A DNA stretch of 64,000 nt from Channallabes apus (Eukaryota > Chordata > Actinopteri > Siluriformes > Clariidae): positions 8,529,579 through 8,593,578 of the forward strand of contig CM060115.1 of the NCBI GenBank assembly GCA_030522415.1. Reading direction: 5' to 3'. The notes below the pieces were generated by a model that was not told the origin of the DNA, made no database searches, and saw only the letters and a list, made by a program, of their open reading frames with translations. Each line of letters begins with the position of its first letter. Position 1 is the first letter of the stretch. Made by a program: the position numbers and the translations under genes. Shown one piece after another: positions 31,351 through 44,984 of the stretch.

Positions 31351-32640
31351 ATTTGAGCTTTTCAACATCCTTGTCACTGCAAGAAAATATGCATGAAATA
31401 TTTTATACAATTTGTTATATTTGTTGCATACTTTATCTTTTTCTCAAACTTTTCAAGTTTAGACAGAATTTCTACCTGTTTATTGTAAGATATATTACAA
31501 AGACTAAGAAAGGGAAAGGAGCGAGCGGGTAATGACTGTTTTCGACAGTTTCGTAGACACTGCGAATTAGAAATGCAGGCACATCACAGTGAACTTGTTT
31601 CCTATGCACAGACCAGAAAAATGTTTCTCATATTTTTTAATATCTGACCTTTCCGAGTTATGCTCAAGTAGTTTTTGAGAATTAGGTATTTAGAGTGGCT
31701 TGGAAAAGCCATTCGTTTGATGAAATTCTGATCTTTTCATCTATATAATATTTCTCTTTTGATATAATATTTCACTTTTGTGTGTATCTCAATACCACAT
31801 CAAAAGTCCTATTGTTTCAATATTCTACAAATAGTGAAAAAGGAGCATCATAGACATCCTGACAGCTGGTATCTGAACTGATCAGCTCTACATCCAGGAG
31901 GAGCCAGACTCACTGTTTTTACCATAATATTTCATAAACGTATTCCTCACACATCAACATAGGCAAGATAAAAAAAAATAAAATAAGCCCTTTAAAATTC
32001 ACTTTTATAAAGCTGAGATGTCAGCGAATGTTACTGACAGAAAAACTTAATCGTGGACAAAACCTGAATTTTTCTCTCAGCTATATTTGACAGCTTTTCC
32101 CTGGTTGTGAATTTTTCTCAGGGATGTAAGTAAAAGTTTTGCAGGGTCAGGGTCAGGCTTGCTGTACCACCTGGTGCTCCACCGAAATCACTATACTTTC
32201 CTGCCTCTCGCACAAAATCATGTTGAACAATCTCCAATTGTTGCCTCTTTTATGAAAAGTCCTTAATGCATACCTTTTCTTATCCCATTTCATTAGCAGT
32301 TAAAAGCCATTAAAGGACCACTTATTGTATATACCTGTACAATATAGTCAAGAGATAGATCTGGCCCACATGCTGCTAGTCTATGATTACAACCCCATAT
32401 TGGCTTCTAGTGCTTTGAAAATTCATGCATCCATCCATCCATGTCATATTTCCTTACCTGAATTTAAACTTCCAAATAAATGTAAATACAGTATTTAATA
32501 GCAGGTGAGAAATGCTGATGAGAGGGAAAGTAAACAGCCTTGACACATTCACGGAAGGTAGAACTCGACATCTCTGAAGGTTCCTCCAGTGACACTGATG
32601 ATGGATTTCACCTGCAAGTTTTTCTAGAGATAACATTTTA
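31351..32640. other. No recognisable feature
   Basis: AT-rich; no gene, repeat or heptamer cluster seen except one TACAGTA at 32487. Confidence 0.45.
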
Positions 32641-32642
32641 TT

Positions 32643-32945
32643 GTCACTCACTCATCGCCTGTACCGCTTTATCCTGTATACAGGGTCACAGAGGCGCCTG
32701 GATCCTTGGACAGGGTGCCAATCCATCACAGGGCACACAAACACACACTCACTCACACACTATGGACAATGTTGGGGAACACAAATTAGCCTGATCTACA
32801 TGTCTTTGGACTGTGGGAGAAAACCAGAATACCTGGAGGAAACCCACCAAGCATGGGGAGAACATGCAAACTCCGTGCACAGGGACGAGAATCAAACCTG
32901 GACCCTGGAGGTGCAAGACGACAGTGCTAACCACAAAGCCATCCA
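32643..32945 (-). repeat. V-SINE, minus copy
   Basis: From the tail (TCACTCACTCATCGCCTGTA) through core to the tRNA-like head (CTGGAGGTGCAAGACGACAG). Confidence 0.85.
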
Positions 32946-33589
32946 ATTTTTAAACATTATTGCTACAAACGTTTTTACCTGGCAAACTGCATGTAGTGTT
33001 CCTTTAAAGGTCAACACAGGACTCAATGATCAAATTCTCCAGCCGAAATAGCAGTAAAGTAAATGCATCACGTTTTCATCTTTTCATACTACAAACTACA
33101 AAGAGGTCACTGCTCTTCCAAATGTGACTTGCAAATGTGCATGTCGCAAAGAGGGGAATCTTCTTATATGAGGTGAGTGTTCTCAAATACTCATTCAGCA
33201 CATGGGCCAGCTGCAATAAGTAGGCTGCTATTTTTATTTCTTGAGTTTTCAAGAATACTAAATTGAAACTTAATTTTTTTTACATGGTTTAATAATTTTT
33301 TGTTATTAAAATTTTTATAATAAAAATAATAAAAAATAATTACAATTGAAGTTTCTGTTTAAAAGTTTACAGATAGATGGCTAATTTGTATGCCATTGAT
33401 ATGTTCAGTGTTCATGTATACTGTTTAATAAACACTTCTGGCACTTCATTAGTTTATTTTTTTCTGTAAATGATTCAATAAATACCGTACCGTACCATTC
33501 ACGCCATTACCGTACCGTGAAGTTTTAATACCGTTACATCCCTAATATATATATATACACATATCTTTATACATAATATCTTTATACAT

Positions 33590-33594
<5 letters not shown>

Positions 33595-33651
<57 letters not shown>
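33595..33651. repeat. (TA)n microsatellite
   Basis: Long TA run. Confidence 0.95.
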
Positions 33652-33654
<3 letters not shown>

Positions 33655-33749
33655 ACATAATATACCTTTTTTCAGTTCACATAAGCAAAGAAATAACACA
33701 GATACACATGATCAAGTGTTTTTCTGGTTGTTTTTGGTTATTTCTAACT

Positions 33750-34046
33750 GACTCATCTTCTATACAGTGTTGCGTGGAGCCTGGAACCTGTACCAGGAGA
33801 CACATGATAGGGCACAAGGCGGGGTACACCCTGGACAAACACTCATTCACACTTTGAACACACACTACAGGAAATTTGGGAACACCAAATAGTCTAATCT
33901 GCATGTCTTTGGACTGTGGGAGGAAAGCAGATTACCCTGCAGAAACCCACCAAGCACAGGGAAAACATCGAACCTGGCCGGGAATCGAACCCAAACCCTG
34001 GAGGTGCAAGATGACAGTGCTAACCACTACACCACCATGCCACCTT
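33750..34046 (-). repeat. V-SINE, minus copy
   Basis: Tail near 33750, core at 33875-33965, head ending CTACACCACCATGCCACC. Diverged. Confidence 0.8.
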
Positions 34047-34049
34047 GGT

Positions 34050-35290
34050 TATTCCTATGAGCAACAAACAAAATGCTCGACACTGTGCTATTAAATATTA
34101 ATACTGTATGAAAGCATACTAGGGTTCTGTGATTTGTCTCTGAGTGGGAAACTTTACAGATTCTATCAAGGAAGGTGTACCTGTGAGTTTCATTACAGAC
34201 TGAAGTTTGGTGAAATCTCTGCATGATGCTGGAACTGTTACTTATCCAAAAAGCCCCTGAGGAATCTGCATTTTATAAAACCGACCCAACAGAACCAATT
34301 CACAGCAACAAATCTAGGTTTAAAAGAAACTTGGCACAAAGTGTTCTGTTAAATATAACTCACCCACGCTTTAACTGCAGACTGGAACAATCCTCCAGAG
34401 TATGGTTCAGAGTAAGAGAACCCTTTGGTCCCACTACTAACAACAAGAAAAAAAACTGCCTTATTGCTTTTCAGAGATTAAAATCGGCGACACGGCTGTA
34501 AGAAGTCTGCCTTATATGCATGCGGAGGGCTTTTAACTACAAGACTTTTGATTCGATGATGACTCACACACTCTCAAACCCACCACCTTTTAGAACAAGG
34601 GCAAATCACTTTTTTTTTAATTACGTTGCTCTGAAAGCAAGGGCAAAGCCAAACACCTTTGCATGCCATGAAAAATGAGGTTCTCTCTAAATGTCCTGCA
34701 GCTCACACCAAAATGGCATCAACATGTCAGGTGGACCATTTAGCAGGCCTTGAAGGGGGAAAAATGGGATTTATTGATTATGGAAGGCAGTTTAGGTCAC
34801 CGTGTGGCAACAAGTGAGGAATAAAGGAATAAAACGCTTGCTGTTATGGGGAAAATAATCATCGACAACAATCTGAGGGTGGAGGTCCTCCTATAACAGT
34901 GATTTCTATGACAGTGATTTTTCCACCACTTTTTTTTTCATTATTTAATAAAAAAGGTCATTTAGGTACATTAGGTCATTTTTTAAAAATCAAAATGATT
35001 TATAAATGCAGATAAAGTTGTGGAATGTTTAAGAAACAAATTGGTTCATGCTATTGTTAAGACTAGAATCCATCATACTTTGTTCTCTCCATCTTGAAGT
35101 AATAGGACAAAACCCTACTTACAGTACTGATTCCCATCAGAGCTACTGTTACAGCATGTTAATCAGCACCTTCTGACCAATCAGAAATGAGTATGGTTGA
35201 GTGTTGAGTATGGATTTAACCATACTAGATTTCCATATTTAAGAAAGGAAGAAAAATATATCCATACAGCCAAGATGTTTGAGGTATTCT
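34050..35290. other. No recognisable feature
   Basis: No family or gene recognised. Confidence 0.45.
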
Positions 35291-35299
35291 GCGTTCCAT

Positions 35300-35880
35300 A
35301 GCCTGAAAAAAAAGGTTGCTGCTTCAGCCGAAGAAAACAACTAAGGAGATTTTAAATTGGGTTAAGAACCATGCAATGCATTAATAAAACCTGGAAGTTT
35401 AGTGCTGAACTGTCAGCTTTGTTAAAGAACTTTGGAGATCACTTAAAAGTCTGGTGACCAGTAGAGAAGACAGTAGAGATCCAAGCTATGTTTAATAGTG
35501 AAATGAAGAGCTTTTCTGTACACGATGTGACGAGAATTGATAAGATTGAGGCTTAAGAACTGGGTGCCCAAAACAAAAACAAAACTTGTTAGTAAGACTA
35601 ATCAGAAAAAAAGGATTCAGTTTGCTAGAAAGCATAAATATTAGAAGGTTTTGTGGTCTGATTAGTCCAGACTGACCCTATTACATAGTGATCGATGCAT
35701 CAGGTTGAGAAGGAAAGAGCATGAAGCGATGCAACCATCATGCATAGTGGCCACTGTACAAGTCTCTGGCATCAGGGTTGTGATCTGGGGTTGCTTCAGT
35801 TGGTCAGGTCTAGACTTCAACAATGTAATGTTGCAATAAAATTAAGTCAGCTGATGACCTGAATGTACTGAATTCCCAGT
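35300..35880 (+). pseudogene. Strongly decayed Tc1/mariner-type transposase (family E)
   Basis: A collinear set of weak motifs on the plus strand: LNWVKNHAMH near 35355, then a VIWGCFSWSGLDFNNVM-like block near 35780-35830 (GCFSW is the strand before the second catalytic Asp in Tc1). Stops and shifts are frequent. A related piece with GGGTTGCTTCAGTTGATCAG lies at 61985-62100, confirming a repeat family. Confidence 0.5.
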
Positions 35881-35999
35881 TTTCCCCCCCCCTGAAGGTA
35901 AGGCCATATCCCAGGACACAAATTATGAAAGAGTGGTTCAAGTTTCTCCCACACATTGGGCTTTATAATCAAAGCTAAGGTGGTCAAACAAAATCTTAT

Positions 36000-36018
36000 A
36001 TGTATATATATATGTATA

Positions 36019-36082
<64 letters not shown>
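36000..36082. repeat. (TA)n microsatellite
   Basis: Imperfect then perfect TA run. Confidence 0.95.
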
Positions 36083-36086
<4 letters not shown>

Positions 36087-36089
36087 TGG

Positions 36090-36980
36090 TGCCATTGTGT
36101 TTCCATCAATTACACCAAATAAATGGCAGCATCTGAAAGCCATTAAGCTGTGTGATATTTACTCAACGCGAAATGATCACTGGCATTAGTGCATCCACAC
36201 AGAAAAGGACCCTGCAGGCATTAAATCCACACATGAGCAAACAAACCGGTGGGGAAAGGCTAGACTTTTGTCTGCTCAACGATAACACACCTGTTCTGGC
36301 TGCTATTTACTCAGGCGCGCGGCTGAGAGCTGAGAAGTGCACGTTCTGGGCTGACGTGCAGCCTGACAACATAACACAAGCGTGTAGGAAGACAGCCTCA
36401 TGGACGGATTTTCTGTTTTCTACCTTGTTTGGAATTTACATAGGCACAATTCTGTTTGGGTTGGCGGCTTTTTCTGAGCGGGAGGAAATATGGCAGAGAG
36501 ATAGTGTCTTATAAGAAAGCGGGGATTGCCTTTAGAAAGCAGAGAAGAAGAAAAAAGATCCGTTGCAGCAGAATTGTTCATTAGCAGAAATATATAAAAA
36601 TGCAAAACTATTTAGTTCCTGTTATCATTTATAGTAGAAAGATATAAAGAGTTTAAATTCTAGGTATAATGCGTGGTAAGACTACATTAACACACTAGGG
36701 TCGATGTAGATAAAGTAAACAAGAGCTAACACGGAACAGCTGGACACAATAGAGAACCGGCTCTGGCTGTGTCTTTGTTTGCTTCACGTCTGAAACGCTG
36801 GCCTCCCTGACTTGGTAGACGCATCATTGACTCCCAGCCGAGTGCCTGTAACGCGCAAGTGGTGTTCCACATGGTGAAGGTTCATGGGAACGAATGCAGA
36901 GGGCTCCGCGCCAACTCAGACTCGGACATAGGGCCATTTTTAAACCGTTTTCATAATTCAAATATTTTACTGTGAGTTTT
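36090..36980. other. No recognisable feature
   Basis: The 120-codon frame at 36152-36514 shows no domain, signal or family motif; treated as chance. Confidence 0.4.
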
Positions 36981-36984
36981 AACC

Positions 36985-37407
36985 AACACTGTAAACCTGA
37001 ATAAGTTGGTAAAACTCATAAAATCAGTTAAATCAATTTTTTTTAAGTAATGATGTTTCCACTTTTAAGTAAATGGAACTATGAGTTTTTGAGTCATTAA
37101 TATGACACCTACAACACCTACATCACCTATTGCCCTGATGACGTCAGACACAAAATCACTAGTCTGAAAATTTTTAAGTTGGTGGAACTTCAAGCTGATG
37201 GTTGCTGTTACTGTACTTAAGTACTTATAGATATATATAAATATCAAATTTGTTCAGCTAACTTGAAAAGTGTAATTTCTACAAACTCATAAACAGCAAA
37301 AAGTTCTAAATACTCATCAAGGTCTATTAATTTGAACTAATTGTAATTATTTAAGTTAACAGTACTCAATATGTTTAATTACTTTGAACATTACGGTTTA
37401 CAGTGTT
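36985..37407. mobile_element. MITE with AACACTGTAAACC ends
   Basis: Left end AACACTGTAAACC and the inverted right end GGTTTACAGTGTT. AT-rich interior without an ORF. The superfamily is not clear because no unambiguous target duplication was found. Confidence 0.6.
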
Positions 37408-37409
37408 AG

Positions 37410-38020
37410 TTCTGCGCTTTTGGAAATGTCAATTAGTTTTACACCTTCATTCATGAGAAAGTCCTGGTTTGACTTGAATGCCCCTCATATATAATATGGT
37501 AATCACATACTGTAGCATTCAAATTATATAAGGCATCATGGACATTAAATGACACTGTATATGATGTCTGGTTATTGCACTGGCACACTTTCCACATCAT
37601 TCACTATTATAAGTAGCACAGCAGAAGGATTGAATGGGTTTCTTACTGTATAACTCCAGCATGCAATTGATGACCTTGTCTTATAGGACTTGTAATCCAA
37701 AGGTGTGACTTCAGTGATTTGATCATTCACCATCTTGACTGTTGGTGCCAAGGTAAAGCTTGACCACCAATTCGGCATCTCTAACAATCTGGATCAGTGT
37801 AGGTCACATGACAGCAGGATCTATACAGTATAAGCCAATAAAGCAGTGACAGGGCTTAGAAGAAAAAATAGATAGCACATGTTTGGTGCCATCTGTACAT
37901 TGACTCAAAAGGAGGAAATCATTTCATTAAACAGCAACATTGCTTGTCAAATTGATTTATGCATGCAATTGCCATTCCATGCTTCATTCTTGCAAATGAT
38001 CTTCTTCTCAATCCACCCAT
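37410..38020. other. No recognisable feature
   Basis: Three TACTGTA/TACAGTA heptamers (37508, 37643, 37824); otherwise nothing recognised. Confidence 0.45.
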
Positions 38021-38029
38021 TGACACCTA

Positions 38030-40110
38030 AATAGTACTAGGTTGGATCCCTTTAAATTTTTATGGCATAGATTCAACAAGATGCCAGAAACGTTCCTTAG
38101 AGATTTTGGTCCATATCAACGTTACAGAATCATGCACAATTGCTGCAGATTTCTCAGCTGCGCGTCCATGATGTAAAAAAGTCACGGGTTCCATCACATC
38201 CCAAAGGTGCTCCATTGGATTGAGATCCTGTGACCGTGTTGGCCATTTGAGTACACTGATCTCATATTTGAGAAACCAGGTTGAGATGATTTTAGCTTGG
38301 TGATATGGTGTGTGATCGTGTGGTCATAACGGAATGGACGCGGTTAGCAACAATACTCAGGAAAAAAGAAAAAAAACCCAACACACCATGACACCACCAA
38401 CAGCAGCCTGAACCGCTGACACTGTACTGTACGAGACAGGAAGGATTCATGTTATTTACGCCAAATTCTACCCCTGCCATCAGTTTAGAATAAATTACAA
38501 AATAGTATTACTTACTGTACATACAAGGCCTTAAATGGTTTAGCTCCCACATACCTAACCAGTCTTCTTATACGCTACAATCCACCACGCGCCTTAAGAT
38601 CACAAAACTCCGGACTTCTGGTTCTGTAGTTCCCAGAATTTCAAAATCTACAAAAGGGGGTAGGGCTTTTTCATATTAAGCTCCAAAGCTTTGGAATAGC
38701 CTTCCAGACAGTGTTCGGGGAGCAGACACGGTTTCCCAGTTCTAAAGTAGACTCAAGACGCATCTTTTTAATCTGGCATACACGTAATTCATCCCATCAT
38801 CCCATAATCTCATACTCCAGTACACCTATCCCGAATGGCAACTACGCTAATTCTCCCCATCTGTTCTGTATTTCTCTACCCATCCCGAGGCATCGGGAGA
38901 TTTTGCCAGCTTCAGTAGACAAAGGCCGACCCTGTGAGGTTCCTGAGGCGTCCAGAGAAGGACCAGCTCCAGCTGGATTCAGCTTTATGATGGTTGGAGC
39001 TACACATGCTGCTCCTGTGCTTCCAGTGATCCAGACCTCATCTGCCCTCTGCACCTACTGACTCGTCCCTATGCTGAACTGGTCTTCATGTCAATTTAAA
39101 TAATTTCTGTCATATTGAATTTTCACCTGCACAACACACATATATCATTTCTATCTGTTATCACCCAAATGAGGATGGGTTCCCTGTTGAGTCTGGTTCC
39201 TCTCAAGGTTTCTTCCTAATGACATCTCAGGGAGTTTTTCCTTGCCACCGTCGCCGTCACCCTTGTCTTGCTCATCAGAGACATTTCATTCATCATTCAT
39301 TCATCTCATTATTATCTAGACACATTTTTCTCACACATACACACTTCCAATTATTTTCTTTTCTAAAAAATTTTTCATTTTTGTAAATTTTCTTTCATTT
39401 TTGTGAAGCTGCTTTGAGACAATGACCATTGTTAAAAGCGCTATATAAATAAAATTGAATTGAATTGAATTGAATCAGAATATCACGGCAGAACTCGAGA
39501 CTCATCAGGTCAGGCAATGTTTTTCCGGTTTTCAATTGTTCAGTTTTGGTGACCCCATGTAAATTGTAGTCTCACTTTCCTGTTCTTGGTTGACAGGAGC
39601 GGCACCCAGGGTGGTCTTCTCCTGCTGCTGCCCATCTGCTTCAAGGTTCGACGTGTTCTGCATTCAGAAATGCTCTTCGGCATTCCTCAGGTGTAATGAG
39701 ATGGTTTTTTTTTTTTTGAGGTTCTGTTGCCTTTTTATCATCCCGAACCAGTCTGGGCATTCTTCTCTGACCTCTGGCATCAACGAGGCATTTTCACCCA
39801 GAGACCTGATGCTCACTGGATATTTTGTATTTTTCAGACCATTATCTGTAAACCTTAGACATGGTTGTGTGTGAAAATCCCAGTAGATTAGCAGTTTCGG
39901 AAATACTCAGATCAGCCCATCTGGCAGCAACAACAGGTCAAAGTCACTTCAATCACCTTTCTTCCCTTTTTGAACTTCAGAGGATGGGCATGACTACTGT
40001 ATGTCTACATGACTAAATGCGTTGAGTTGCTGCCATGTGATTGGCTGATTGTCAGTTGAACAGGTGTAGCCAATGAAGTGGTCAGGGAGTGTAGAGTAAT
40101 AAATTACTAT
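38030..40110 (-). mobile_element. Decayed Tc1, family B, split by an L2
   Basis: Shares GATTCAACAAGATGCCAGAA and CAAAGGTGCTC with the copy at 4894, and the CCCAGTAGATTAGCAGTTTC block. It is interrupted between CCCTGCCATCAG (38482) and ATCAGAATATC (39475). Sequence on both sides joins into one Tc1. No open transposase remains. Confidence 0.75.
38482..39475 (+). mobile_element. 5'-truncated L2 (ORF2 end and 3' UTR)
   Basis: Starts inside the C-terminal part of ORF2 (TTTAGAATAAATTACAAAAT) and runs to GAATTGAATTGAATTGAATC. A short duplication ATCAG flanks it. It is the reference used to align the split L2 at 10349-11168/20006, and carries a TACTGTA at 38513 that the other copy lacks. Confidence 0.9.
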
Positions 40111-40646
40111 ACAAAATACACATTCATGGTATGGCACTGGTGAAGAGAGGTCAATGGTCACCCAGGTCACCTCAGATATGTTTGTAGATGAATCTATGAA
40201 ATCTGGCACATTATGTACCTGCTGCAAGGAAATTTCATGCTGCGGTTTTGATTTTGTCACAGCATGGAAATATATAAAGCTAGGAATTATGTGAAAACTG
40301 AACCACAGGTGGATGTCAATCAGATCTCAGCAGGACCACTGTGTTTTTCTCATTGTATCATGCAGCACCCTCCCGAGTGTATATTCAGAAACATTGCACA
40401 TCCAAATGTTTATGATGGAAAGAATCGGGTTGACAGAAAAAAAAACATCTTGGTTCATCGACTGCAATCACTCGGAGTCGTAAAACCCACAGGATGAGAT
40501 TTAAGCCTTTGTATACAGAAGAAGGAATGAATTCAATTTTCCATTAACTGATCTCTGACCTCTAAACAATCTCTCTTTTCCCTTCATAAGGGTCTGAGTG
40601 ATGGGATCTGTAAAGCCTATCAGTCTTTTTCCAGCAAAGTGTTCCA

Positions 40647-40685
<39 letters not shown>

Positions 40686-41200
40686 TCCTTTAGTCTCTCT
40701 ATTATTTTCGACAGACCTAGCATTACAGAGAAGCCATCACCGATGTCTTTAACTACACCGAGGGTGTAAAAAATACTCAATAATAGCATCAGAGGGATTA
40801 GCCGTCTGCTGGCTTTGACGAGGTGGAGGCAGGATCGATGCAAGCGCGAGCTGTTTATTAACAATTCAAATCGCGAGTCAAAAGGGTGAGCAAACAGAGC
40901 AATCGATGGGAAATGTGAAGAAAACTATACATAGAAGAAAATCGAGGGATAAATCGGCAAATCTTACTTTGAGTCACAGAGAAAAGTCAGGTGTACAGTA
41001 TAGAGTGATGGCTACGATACCTAATAACTACTGTATCTACCACTTGAAGCAAGAAGCTATTAGGGTTAATATGCATTATATTATTAGGTCTCGATAATGG
41101 TATTATAAGAGTGAGGTGAGGAAAACAAGGGTTTACACCTGCAGGGCTTCCACACACACACACACACGCACACACACATTACACGTCTCACAATCATACA
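40111..41200. other. No gene; (CA)n at 40649-40680 and 41149-41178
   Basis: Two CA microsatellites; otherwise nothing recognised. 40264-40497 is an open frame with no motif. Confidence 0.45.
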
Positions 41201-41204
41201 TTTG

Positions 41205-41290
41205 AGGCTTAAGGGCCTGGTTTAAGGGCCCAACAGTGGCAATCTGGTGGAGGGGTTTGAACCTGGGAGCTTCCATTCAATAGTCCAAAA
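41205..41290 (-). repeat. tRNA-SINE-like fragment, weak
   Basis: GGGCCCAACAGTGGCAATCT and GGGGTTTGAACCTGGGAGCT resemble the B box and following block of the SINE at 45266, inverted. Confidence 0.4.
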
Positions 41291-41460
41291 CAAAACAACC
41301 TTTGTACACCAGCACTACACGTGATCTAAAAGCACGCACGCTATGTTTAAACACTGTCGATATGTGAAAAGTGCTAAGAGCAGAAGTGTTCCCGAAAATC
41401 TGGTCAAATGAAGACACAGCAATTTTTTTTGCTTTATTTATGTGAAATAAAATGATTCAA

Positions 41461-41811
41461 GCACTGTCGCCTTGCACCTCCAGGGTCTGGGTTCGATTCC
41501 CCGGCCAGGCTCGATTCCAGTCTCTGTGTGTATGGAGTTTGCATGTTCTCCCCGTGCTTGGTGGGTTTCCTCCGGGTACTCCGGTTTCCTGCCACAGTCC
41601 AAAGATATGCAGGTTAGGCTAATTGGCGTTCCTAAATTGCCCGTAGTGTGTGATTGGGTGTGTGAGTGTGTGTATGTGTGTGTGCCCTGCAATGGATTGG
41701 CACCCTGTCCAGGGTGTACCCCGCCTAGTGCCCGAAGTCTCCTGGGATAGGCTCCAGGTCCCCCGCGACCCTGAACACAGGATTAAGCGGTATAGAAAAT
41801 GAATGAATGAA
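41461..41811 (+). repeat. V-SINE lacking the first part of its head
   Basis: Starts at GCACTGTCGCCTTGCACCTC, so the A box is absent, but the rest is intact. A 16-bp duplication (AAATAAAATGATTCAA, one mismatch) at 41445-41460 and 41812-41827 shows this is a complete, 5'-truncated insertion. Confidence 0.93.
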
Positions 41812-41827
41812 AAATAAAATTATTCAA

Positions 41828-42947
41828 CTATATGAAGAATCAAGCATACAAGTATCTGCAGGTACATTAATGAATTTCTGTAACAAAAAATCGCCACCTC
41901 TTGAACAAACTAAATAAATTCTGCTCATTATCTGCCCCCTGTTCTGGCCTGACTGTCCCCGGTTCCACTGTGATTCCTTTCATCACGACAGCGCTGATCT
42001 AACGGGTCACATTAAAGCAGCGGCTAAAGAACAGCAAGTCTGTTCCGTACGCTCCGAATCATTTCTTATTAACTGTAATCCGTGTGTTGGAACGTGTCGC
42101 ACACCACGCCTCACTTTGAGCGATGCAGTTCCGCCTCTGCTTACTAATAATACGCGGGTATGAATTATTCAGGTAGCGGGGAGGTGCTCTTTGCTTTACT
42201 GACATCAGTAACAAAAGCAATTAAAGCAGAAAACGCACGAGGACATGCAGGCAATACTGTATCCCTGATCAAGATCTTGGCTTTTCAATTGAATTCCTTT
42301 TTTTCTCTTTCTGTGTTTCTTCCTCTCATCGTTTCCCCGGGCAGAGTTTCAGGGATGTCAGGCTGCCCTCAAACGTTCCAGGCGGACCCCTTTTTCTTGT
42401 TATCTGATTAGCTAGAGTGCTAGGAAGAACTGCACTCATTCCACCGCTGTCTTCTTTCGTTCATAGCACCATGCATGCTCTGAATTTTAACATTCTTCTT
42501 GCTGCAACCTGACTTAGATTGTTCTCACCTCAAACTGCAGTTACAGCATTTTTTTTTCTTCGCTTGCTTTCTTTTAAAACTTTCAGCAAAGTTTAATGGA
42601 ACTAAGTGAAAAGACTATCAACTCGCAATCCAGTGCAATGAAGGAATCGAAATGCTAGCAAGGCTAATGACGAATGATATCAATAGAATATTTGAGCTAC
42701 ATTAGCTCAAGAAACTACATTAGATAGAAACTTAAGCTGCAATTCCTGATCCGTAAACTCCCTAAGAGCAATGCTCTCCCACCGGAATCCAGTGGGTCTC
42801 TGGCTGAGGAGAGAGCTCTGATTGGCTCACCATTTTATACTTCATAAAGCATCGAACCAATCACAGATGGAATTGAATTTCCTCTTTTTTACTACAGAAG
42901 AAGGGTGGTTCGTCTACATGCTTTGTCTCTTGCTTCGGCTTCTGGCG
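41828..42947. other. No recognisable feature
   Basis: Nothing recognised; the small frames lack motifs. Confidence 0.45.
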
Positions 42948-42963
42948 TTCATGGTTTCCGTGT

Positions 42964-43195
42964 TGTTGTTGGTCTTTCGGCTGCTCCCGGCAAGGGGTCG
43001 CCACAGCGGAATATCCAACAACTTGGCACAGGTTTTTACGCAGGATGCCCTTCCTGACGCAACCCTCCCATTTTATCCGGGCTTGGGACCGGCACTGCAT
43101 CCAGTGGCTGGGGGATTTGGGCACTGGCTGGGAATCGAACCCGGGCATTCGGCATGGCAGGCGAAACACCTACCACTGAGCCACCAGTGCCCACA
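42964..43195 (-). repeat. Third tRNA-derived SINE family
   Basis: On the minus strand it begins GGGCACTGGTGGCTCAGTGG (A box) and has GGGTTCGATTCCCAGCC (B box). It contains AGGGAAGGGCATCC-type sequence with CGGATAAAATGGGAGGGTTG and ends in GTCGCCACAGCGG (plus view), a 3' block shared with DANA. A 16-bp duplication (TTCATGGTTTCCGTGT, one mismatch) is at 42948-42963 and 43196-43211. Confidence 0.85.
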
Positions 43196-43439
43196 TTCAT
43201 GGTTTCCATGTAAATTTTTATTTACACTCTTTCATAGAATTTCATGTAAATGTACCTTATTTGGATGAAGCTTTTATACAGTAGAAACCCACTTACTGTA
43301 CACTTGAGGCGAGATACAGCTTGCACAGTTTAAGGTTTAGCATCTTGCTCAGCTTGGTGGTGCTGAAATTTGAACTCACAACCTTCCAAAAAGTAACACA
43401 ATGTCTTAAACACTGAAAAACTACATATACAGATATTAC

Positions 43440-43760
43440 TCACTTAATCACTCACTCAGTCTTTCGTTATACTGCTTGTCCTGTATAGGGTCACTGGGGA
43501 GCCAGGGCGAGCCAGGGTAGAAGGTGCCACACCCTGGACAGTGTTCCAGTCCATCTCAGGGCACACAAGCACACACACACATTACAGGCAATCTGAAAAC
43601 ACCAATTTGTCTAATCTCCGTGTCTTTGGACTGTGGGAGGAAACCCATCAGGCATGGAGTGTAAAGAACATGCAAGCACACAGACCAAGACAGGAATCGA
43701 ACCCTTGACCCTGAAGGTGCGAAGCTACAATACTAACCATTATGCCACCGTGCTGCCTTT
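43440..43760 (-). repeat. V-SINE, minus copy
   Basis: Tail CACTCACTCAGTC, 3' block, core (GTCTTTGGACTGTGGGAGGA) and head ending CCATTATGCCACCGTGCTGC. Confidence 0.85.
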
Positions 43761-44980
43761 ATACAGATATTAAAGGCATCATTTTAGAATATGTATTGTT
43801 TTTGTTGTTGAGAAATTGCATTGAGGCTACACGAGGATGGACGACAGGAAGGCGAGAAGTTGTAGTCCCTAATTAGAATACTGCTTTGTATAATTTGTTT
43901 TGTTCACTCATAGGCATGTTAGTGCCTTTAAAAACAAGGCTGTGAGAATATAAGAGAATAGAGAATATCTTTTAAACCTAGACATAGTTTAAACCATAGG
44001 GATCCTGGTGGCCAAATTCAAAGACAATGCCAATCTTTTAACAAGCAGTTGTTGATATTTTGTAAGTGGAACATAGAATTCTCCAGTTCCAGATGCTTTT
44101 TTGAATACCCTGCTTGCATGTGCCAATTTCTTTGTAAGGCAAGTACTGTTGGATCTTACAACTCCCCAGAGTCATTTTTAGTCTGCTCGCTGTCACCCAC
44201 TGACTTTCCCCTTGTTAAGGCTTTTCCATAGATTTTGCTGATGTCGGGTCCTCGAGCAAGGTCCTTAACCTTCAACTGCTTGAGTATGGACACTTAATTT
44301 TGAAGTGCTGTTAGATCTTTCCCTATCTATACGTCACAAATGTGTGTGCCAAATTGCTACTTATTCTAACATTTCTACAATCCTACACTAGTCTCTATCA
44401 GGCTCTGAAATCATAGGTGTAAATATCATTACATGACAGCAGATAAAAAATGTAAGATGATGCTCGTATGACAGACGCCTCAAATTATTGAATCAGATCA
44501 GCAGCTTTTAATCAAGTTCCACCTTGTAAAAAAAAAAATTCTTATCATTCTTCAATATGCATTACTAAATGTTAAGTGCATTTGCATAGAACCGAGTTTA
44601 GGTTCAAGGAAAGTTCATCTCATAAAATAAAATAATCATAATAAAAGAAACATGCATAGTGTCTAGGCTTTTCTTGCATGAAAAAAGGATCCTTTGTTCC
44701 TTTGCTTTGAAGTGCCCATGAATCGTACATCTGAATGCTGCAGAGTGTGTTGCTACAGTATGTTCAGAAAAAAAGACATTAGTGAATGTTCTGTATTAAA
44801 TTCCACTCAGTGTGAATAATCTGGAAACTTTGTCACTATAATATTAATTTAGCATGAAGTCGAAACTACATTGCTGATAGGTCTGGTTGTAAATGGTCTG
44901 TAACGTTTTATAGTAGTCCCTCTAGAACCACTAAAACAGATAAAACCTATATGAAAGTGAGGAAGAATCTTATACGATCA
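43761..44980. other. No gene; trace of a SINE at 44250
   Basis: CGAGCAAGGTCCTTAACCTT at 44250-44275 matches the SINE at 45355. Otherwise nothing recognised. Confidence 0.4.
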
Positions 44981-44984
44981 TCAA

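Noticed and set aside
36152..36514. 120-codon frame
   Set aside because: No domain, no splice or promoter context, and no similarity recognised.
42822..43268. 148-codon frame
   Set aside because: Runs through a minus-strand SINE with its own target duplication; no protein motif.
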